Origin: JBHJHK01 sp050330975
GTDB lineage: Bacteria; Pseudomonadota; Gammaproteobacteria; Competibacterales; Competibacteraceae
Reading direction: 5' to 3'
Length of the DNA stretch: 20,231 bases
Assembly (NCBI GenBank): GCA_050330975.1
Contig: JBHJHK010000089.1
Coordinates: forward strand, 1-20,231
How positions within the stretch are numbered: the stretch's first letter is position 1; every line of letters begins with the position of its first letter. A program made the translations under genes and the position numbers. Below are positions 16,263 through 20,231 of this stretch, one piece after another. The notes beneath the pieces were generated by a model. It saw only the letters and a list, made by a program, of their open reading frames with translations. It searched no databases and was not told the origin of the DNA.

Positions 16263-17123
16263 ATGAGCCAAGGCAGTTACTACGTCCCCCACAGCAGCCA
16301 CTGGCCCATTGTGGGTTCGGTGGGGCTGTTTATCGCCACGGTGGGGTTTTCCATGTACCTCAACGGCTCCAGCGGGCCTTTGCTGGGGCTGTTGGGGGTC
16401 GCCGTGGTGGTGTTTATGCTGTGCGGCTGGTGGCGGGATGTCATCCGCGAGGGCAGTGCTGGCCTCTACAGTGAACAAGTGGACCGCTCGTTTCGCTGGG
16501 GTATGGGCTGGTTTATCTTTTCTGAGGTGATGTTCTTCGCGGCCTTTTTCGGCGCCCTCTACTACGCTCGGGTGTTTTCCCTGCCTTGGCTAGGCGACGC
16601 CGAAACCGCTAAAGGCGTCACCCAATTGTACCTGTGGCCGACTTTTGAGACCCACTGGCCCAGCAACGGACCCGGGGGGTTGGGGGGGCATTTCGAGGCC
16701 ATGGGCCCCTGGGGATTGCCTTTTGTCAACACCCTGATTTTGCTCTCCAGCGGTGCCACGGTGACCTGGGCCCACTGGGGGCTCTTGGAGAACCGCCGCC
16801 AGCAGTTCAACCTGGGGTTGCTGGCCACTGTGGCGTTGGGGGGGGTCTTTGTGATTTTAGAGGCCGAGGAGTATATCCACGCCTATCACGAGCTCAACCT
16901 CACCCTGGAAAGTGGCATCTACGGCTCCACGTTCTACCTGCTCACCGGTTTCCACGGTCTCCACGTCATGCTCGGGGCCATTTTCCTCGCCGTGGTATTG
17001 GTTCGCAGCCTCATGGGGCATTTCAGCGCCCATTCCCACTTCACCTTTGAAGCCGCCGCGTGGTATTGGCACTTCGTCGACGTGGTGTGGTTGGGGCTGT
17101 TTATATTTGTCTATCTGTTCTAA
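16263..17123 (+). CDS. coxC: Cytochrome c oxidase subunit III
   Basis: Subunit III binds subunit I, holds lipids and keeps the oxidase from inactivating during turnover; it has no metal. The 286-residue protein has seven predicted membrane helices. Family landmarks are YYVPHSSHWPIVGS at the N-terminus, WWRDVIREG, FIFSEVMFFAAFFGALYYAR, LPFVNTLILLSSGATVTWAH, LEAEEYIHAYHE and FHGLHVMLGA, ending in WYWHFVDVVWLGLFIFVYLF. The ATG at 16263 is preceded by GGGAGAG around 16245-16251. It lies 63 nt after ctaG, with a hairpin-forming sequence in the gap. Confidence 0.97.
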   Translation: MSQGSYYVPHSSHWPIVGSVGLFIATVGFSMYLNGSSGPLLGLLGVAVVVFMLCGWWRDVIREGSAGLYSEQVDRSFRWGMGWFIFSEVMFFAAFFGALYYARVFSLPWLGDAETAKGVTQLYLWPTFETHWPSNGPGGLGGHFEAMGPWGLPFVNTLILLSSGATVTWAHWGLLENRRQQFNLGLLATVALGGVFVILEAEEYIHAYHELNLTLESGIYGSTFYLLTGFHGLHVMLGAIFLAVVLVRSLMGHFSAHSHFTFEAAAWYWHFVDVVWLGLFIFVYLF

Positions 17124-17142
17124 CGCCCGGGGCTAAGGGCCC

Positions 17143-17388
17143 TCAGGGGCCATTGGCCTCCACGGCGGCCGCTGGCACCCCGGGGACGGGATCGCCGCGA
17201 AACGAGACTATGCCGGTGAAGTGGGCGAGCCACAACATGGCAAATAGCCCCAGGGACAAGACGATGCGCAGGGTCAAGGACTGGACCAAACGCCGTTGGT
17301 GTCCCTGGCCTTTGAGCAGGGCGTAGAGGCCCGTGCCGAGGCTAATGACGATAAACAACATGATGATCAGGACAAAGATTTTAACCAT
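17143..17388 (-). CDS. DUF2909 twin transmembrane protein
   Basis: The 81-residue product has two hydrophobic helices (about 3-25 and 38-58) joined by a basic loop GQGHQRRLVQSLTLR. It matches the DUF2909 or twin transmembrane family as I remember it, whose genes recur between coxC and SURF1 in gammaproteobacteria. Function is unknown; a role in oxidase assembly is inferred from location only. I chose the ATG at 17388-17386, which begins MVKIFVL; an in-frame TTG 6 nt earlier is less likely. It is the only gene in the oxidase cluster on the minus strand: its stop converges on coxC (19-nt gap) and its start diverges from SURF1 (45-nt gap). Confidence 0.85.
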   Translation of the reverse strand: MVKIFVLIIMLFIVISLGTGLYALLKGQGHQRRLVQSLTLRIVLSLGLFAMLWLAHFTGIVSFRGDPVPGVPAAAVEANGP

Positions 17389-17433
17389 GGGCAAAGGTGT
17401 CCGTTGTCATTTCGTGGTCGTTGGCATTCGACG

Positions 17434-18183
17434 ATGAGCCGCCAGCGCTTTCGTGCCCCTTGGTTCGCCGCCATGGCTGTGGCCATGGGGATAGCCATCT
17501 TGCTGGCCTTGGGGTTTTGGCAACTCGACCGCGGGCGAGAGAAGGCAGCTCTCCAAGCGGCGTTTGCCGAACGCCAGGAGCTGCCAGCCATGGCCCTGAG
17601 GCACTTCGACCCCGAACAGCCCCTGGACGATCCCCAACTGCGCTATCAAAGAGTTATCGCCACTGGCTCCTACGATCCCCGCCATGTATTGCTGGACAAC
17701 CAACTCCGAGAAGGCCGTCCGGGCTACCATGTGTACACCCCGTTGCGCCTGGGGGAGGGGGGTATCTTGGTCAACCGCGGCTGGCTGGCCGCCCGCCCCG
17801 ACCGGCGGTTGCCCCCTGGAGAAGCCTTGACCCCAGTGGAGAACCCGGAAGGGATGGAGGAGCGGACGATCCGCGGTCGCCTGGCCCAGCCCGCCAACCC
17901 CGGCCTGCGCCTGGGGAATCCCGGGGAGGGTCCTTGGCCCCAGGTGGTGCAACACCTGGACTATCCACAGTTATCCCGCGCCTTGGGCTATCCCCTGGCG
18001 CCGGCGATCATCCTCTTGGACGCCGACGCCCCCGGGCGCTTCCCCCGGGATTGGCGGCCCACCTTTGGCGGCTTTGGCCCCGAACGCCACCGAGGCTACG
18101 CCGTCCAGTGGTTCGGCTTGGCCGCGGCCCTGGGGGTGGTTTTCATCGCCGCCCATTGGCGCCGCCCCGCCCCGGCGGCTTGA
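17434..18183 (+). CDS. SURF1 family cytochrome oxidase biogenesis protein
   Basis: SURF1 proteins help insert haem a into subunit I during aa3 oxidase assembly. The 249-residue product has the family plan of two membrane helices (about 11-28 and 225-241) flanking a periplasmic domain. Motifs are LGFWQLDRGREKA after the first helix, LDNQLREGRPGYHVYTPL, ILVNRGWL and the closing GYAVQWFGLAAAL. The ATG at 17434 gives the normal N-terminus; the frame is open further upstream, but that stretch overlaps the opposite-strand DUF2909 gene. No clear Shine-Dalgarno is visible. A promoter, if separate from coxB, would have to lie in the short gap or within the DUF2909 gene. Confidence 0.93.
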   Translation: MSRQRFRAPWFAAMAVAMGIAILLALGFWQLDRGREKAALQAAFAERQELPAMALRHFDPEQPLDDPQLRYQRVIATGSYDPRHVLLDNQLREGRPGYHVYTPLRLGEGGILVNRGWLAARPDRRLPPGEALTPVENPEGMEERTIRGRLAQPANPGLRLGNPGEGPWPQVVQHLDYPQLSRALGYPLAPAIILLDADAPGRFPRDWRPTFGGFGPERHRGYAVQWFGLAAALGVVFIAAHWRRPAPAA

Positions 18184-18254
18184 GGCTGTCCCGGAGGCGC
18201 TGAGACGCCAACGCCCCTGGGCGCCCCTTTGATCCCTTGCTACTCCGTGACCCC

Positions 18255-18944
18255 ATGAATACCACCGCTCCCGAGTCCGTCCCAAGGTCCAGTGCCGGCC
18301 CTCCCAAGCCCCGTCGTTGGCGGGGTCGACTACTGCTGTTGGGTCTCGTCGCCCTGTTTGCCGCCCCGTTGTTGGTGGCCAGCCTGATGGTGGGACGCTG
18401 GCAACCCGCAGCTACCGTCCACCACGGCCAACTCCTCGATCCCCCTCAACCCCTGACCCCAGTGGCCGTCGAACTCTACGGCGGGGAGGCCGTGGGAGAT
18501 GCGTTCTTGCGCCGCCAATGGACTTTGATCATGGTGCATCCCGGTGGCTCTTGTCCCGAGGCTTGTCGCCTTCGCCTAGAGCAGCTGGACACCCTGCGGC
18601 TGCTCATGGGCAAGGACAAGCACCGGGTCCAGACCCTCGTGGTCAACCCCGCCCCCTGGGCGCCGGCGGCCGAGAGGTGGTTGGCCAAGACCCACCCCAA
18701 TCTGCCCGCCGGGGTGGCGGACCCCGCCACCCTGGACGCCCTGGCCATTCCCTTCGGGGCCCCGCCGCCACCCCAGGTGTCGCCGGCGGACCCCGCAGCC
18801 CCCGCTGAGCCACTGCCAACCCCAGCCCCCATCTATCTGGTGGATCCCTTGGGCAACTTGGTGATGCGCTACGGCGGCGATGTCCCCCCCCAGCTGGTCA
18901 TCAAGGACCTCAAGCGCCTGTTGAAGTACACCCAACTGGGTTGA
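18255..18944 (+). CDS. SCO-like thioredoxin-fold protein of the oxidase cluster
   Basis: This 229-residue protein has an N-terminal membrane anchor (about 25-47), then TVHHGQLLDPPQPLTPV, and a thioredoxin-like core WTLIMVHPGGSCPEACRLRLEQL with Cys100 and Cys104 spaced CxxxC, as in the copper chaperones SCO/PrrC. It ends with IYLVDPLGNLVMRYGGDVPPQLVIKDLKRLLKYTQ, the usual SCO C-terminal strand and helix. The metal-binding histidine that SCO proteins carry just before the IYLVDP-like strand is absent; a Pro/Ala-rich stretch (about 172-195) lies there. It corresponds in position and type to the uncharacterised protein between SURF1 and ctaA in Pseudomonas (PA0111-like). It is probably a periplasmic redox or copper-handling assembly factor, but true SCO function is doubtful. 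Confidence 0.82.
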   Translation: MNTTAPESVPRSSAGPPKPRRWRGRLLLLGLVALFAAPLLVASLMVGRWQPAATVHHGQLLDPPQPLTPVAVELYGGEAVGDAFLRRQWTLIMVHPGGSCPEACRLRLEQLDTLRLLMGKDKHRVQTLVVNPAPWAPAAERWLAKTHPNLPAGVADPATLDALAIPFGAPPPPQVSPADPAAPAEPLPTPAPIYLVDPLGNLVMRYGGDVPPQLVIKDLKRLLKYTQLG

Positions 18945-18967
18945 CGCTAACCTGGAAAAGTCGAACC

Positions 18968-20032
18968 ATGGATCGCAGTTACTTTGCCCTCATCCTCACC
19001 GCCCTGGGATTGACCTTTGTCATCATCGTCTTTGGGGCCTTTGTGCGGTTGTCCGACGCCGGCCTCGGCTGCCCCGATTGGCCGGGCTGTTACGGCCACC
19101 TAGTCATTCCGGCGGGGGAGCAGTGGATCCCCGCCGCCAACGAGAGCTTCCCCGAACGCCCCGTGGAGCTTGCCAAGGCCTGGATCGAGATGATCCACCG
19201 CCACCTGGCCAAGTTTTTGGGGCTCCTCATCATCGCCCTGGCCTTCGTCGCCTGGCGCCGCCGCCGCGTCAGCGGCCGATCCCCTTGGTTGTCCGTGGGA
19301 TTGGTGGGGCTAGTGGTGTTCCAGGGCATCCTCGGGGCGTGGACCGTGACCTTACAGCTCAAGCCCTTAGTGGTGACAGCCCACCTCCTGGGGGGCATGG
19401 CGATATTCGCCCTGTTGGGGCTCTTGGCCCTGCGCCAGCTGCCGTGGCCGACCCTGGCCGACGGCGGCGCCCGGCGGCTGCGGCCCTTTGTCTGGTTGGG
19501 GTTGGGTCTGGTGGTGGGCCAGATCTTCTTGGGCGGCTGGACCAGCACCAACTACGCCGCCCTGGCCTGCCCCGACTTTCCCACCTGCCACACCCGCTGG
19601 TGGCCGCCGGCCATGGACTTTCAGCAGGGCTTTGTCCTCTGGCGGGGCTTGGGGGTCAACTACGAATACGGGGTGTTGTCCCCCGAGGCGCGGGTGGCGG
19701 TCCACATGGCCCACCGCCTGGGAGCCTTGGTGGTGGTGGCCTACTGGGGGGCACTGTTGCTGGCCCTGGGGCTCGGGGTGCGCGCGGCCGTGGTGCGCTG
19801 GCTGGGCCTGGCGGTGGGGGTCGCCTTGGCCCTCCAGGTGGCGTTGGGTATCGCCAACATCGTCTGGCTATTGCCCCTGGGGGTGGCCGTTGCCCACAAC
19901 GGCGCTGCCGCCTTGCTACTCCTGGCCACCACGGCCCTGGTGGCGGCCGTCCAGCGGGCCGCCGTCGACACTAGGGCCGACCGACGCCCCAGGGCCTATG
20001 CCGTACCCCCAGGGGTCCCCGCTTCCCCTTGA
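18968..20032 (+). CDS. ctaA: Heme A synthase (CtaA/Cox15)
   Basis: CtaA oxidises the C8 methyl of haem O to a formyl group, making the haem A used by subunit I. The 354-residue protein has eight predicted membrane helices in two similar halves. The four expected haem-ligand histidines are visible at His77 (EMIHRH, with Glu74), His139 (VTAHLLGG), His249 (VHMAHRLGA) and His310 (VAHNGAA). Cysteine pairs occur in the periplasmic loops, Cys35/Cys41 (CPDWPGC) and Cys201/Cys207 (CPDFPTC). FVRLSDAGLGCPDWPGCYG is a family hallmark. The ATG at 18968 has GGAAAAG upstream; an in-frame TTG at 18941 would overlap the previous gene. Its partner, the haem O synthase gene cyoE, should follow but is not seen intact. 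Confidence 0.95.
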   Translation: MDRSYFALILTALGLTFVIIVFGAFVRLSDAGLGCPDWPGCYGHLVIPAGEQWIPAANESFPERPVELAKAWIEMIHRHLAKFLGLLIIALAFVAWRRRRVSGRSPWLSVGLVGLVVFQGILGAWTVTLQLKPLVVTAHLLGGMAIFALLGLLALRQLPWPTLADGGARRLRPFVWLGLGLVVGQIFLGGWTSTNYAALACPDFPTCHTRWWPPAMDFQQGFVLWRGLGVNYEYGVLSPEARVAVHMAHRLGALVVVAYWGALLLALGLGVRAAVVRWLGLAVGVALALQVALGIANIVWLLPLGVAVAHNGAAALLLLATTALVAAVQRAAVDTRADRRPRAYAVPPGVPASP

Positions 20033-20114
20033 GGCGTTGCCACAAGCCGCGTCAAACCCGCCGCCAGCGCCACCGAAGGTGGCCTGGGCGGCGGACTGGG
20101 GTCCCCCTGGGTAA
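19998..20114 (+). pseudogene. Possible N-terminal remnant of haem O synthase (cyoE/ctaB)
   Basis: A 38-residue frame overlaps the end of ctaA in another phase. Its Pro/Ala-rich sequence reaches PPKVAWAADW, which resembles the variable N-terminus of CyoE just before the conserved LTKPRV helix. Instead of that helix it runs GPPG and stops. In Pseudomonas-type clusters cyoE follows ctaA directly, so a broken cyoE is plausible. The similarity is short and low-complexity, so this is a suggestion only; it may be non-coding. Confidence 0.25.
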
Positions 20115-20231
20115 GTGTTTGTTCAGCAATTCCCGGTCACCCCCCCTTAGTGGGATTTTGAGTGACCCCCGGAATGGGGCTTTTTATAAGGAGCAAGCTG
20201 ATACTCATGGAGATTTTTCTGTGATGCTAGT
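20033..20231 (+). other. 3' end of window: no complete gene, possible mobile-element end
   Basis: These 199 bases hold no complete gene that I recognise. From about 20110 the sequence becomes less GC-rich and changes character. GGTCACCCCC (20136-20145) and AGTGACCCCC (20161-20170) form a near-repeat. GTAAG (20111) or TGTTTG (20116) could be a transposon terminus. AAGGAG (20188-20193) precedes an ATG at 20207 that stops after five codons (MEIFL); a second frame, GTG-ATG from 20221, runs off the end. The arrangement reminds me of the leader of IS21-type elements, but this is from memory and unverified. Confidence 0.3.

Overview
The window is a GC-rich, gene-dense chromosomal segment from a gammaproteobacterium. 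I infer the class from protein resemblance (S15, PNPase and the cytochrome oxidase subunits) and from gene order: infB-rbfA-truB-rpsO-pnp, dnaX-ybaB-recR, and an aa3 oxidase cluster arranged as in Pseudomonas. I cannot name genus or species. The sequence begins inside infB. Its last ~120 bases are less GC-rich than the rest and hold no recognisable complete gene.

Region 1 (1-6148) is the translation and RNA-decay operon: 5'-truncated infB, then rbfA, truB, a candidate terminator, rpsO and pnp. rpsO and pnp are only 29 bp apart.

Region 2 (6149-9577) starts with a sigma70-like promoter, tRNA-Ser(GGA) and, 9 nt later, the SRP RNA gene ffs. It continues with dnaX, ybaB, recR (replication clamp loader and recombinational repair) and a HIT-family hydrolase. 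The HIT gene converges on comF, and the two stop codons overlap in a palindromic TTAA.

Region 3 (9574-12334) has comF on the minus strand. Pointing away from it are an unknown small membrane protein, bioY (biotin uptake) and bioC (first step of pimelate synthesis). comF and biotin synthesis genes are often neighbours in gammaproteobacteria, but bioB, bioF, bioH and bioD are not here.

Region 4 (12335-20032) is the aa3-type cytochrome c oxidase cluster: a DUF2244 gene broken by an in-frame TGA, coxB, ctaD, a tiny one-helix membrane protein, ctaG/cox11, coxC, a DUF2909 gene on the opposite strand, SURF1, a SCO-like thioredoxin-fold protein and ctaA. These supply the CuA and CuB/haem subunits, copper delivery, SURF1-type assembly and haem A synthesis. 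The haem O synthase gene cyoE/ctaB, expected next, is not present intact. A short open frame overlapping the end of ctaA may be its N-terminus, cut off by a possible mobile-element end.

I see no CRISPR array, prophage or defence system. The features most worth a second look are the nonsense codon in the DUF2244 gene, the reduced biotin locus, the broken 3' end of the oxidase cluster, the tandem repeats ahead of coxB, and the tightly packed tRNA-Ser/ffs pair.
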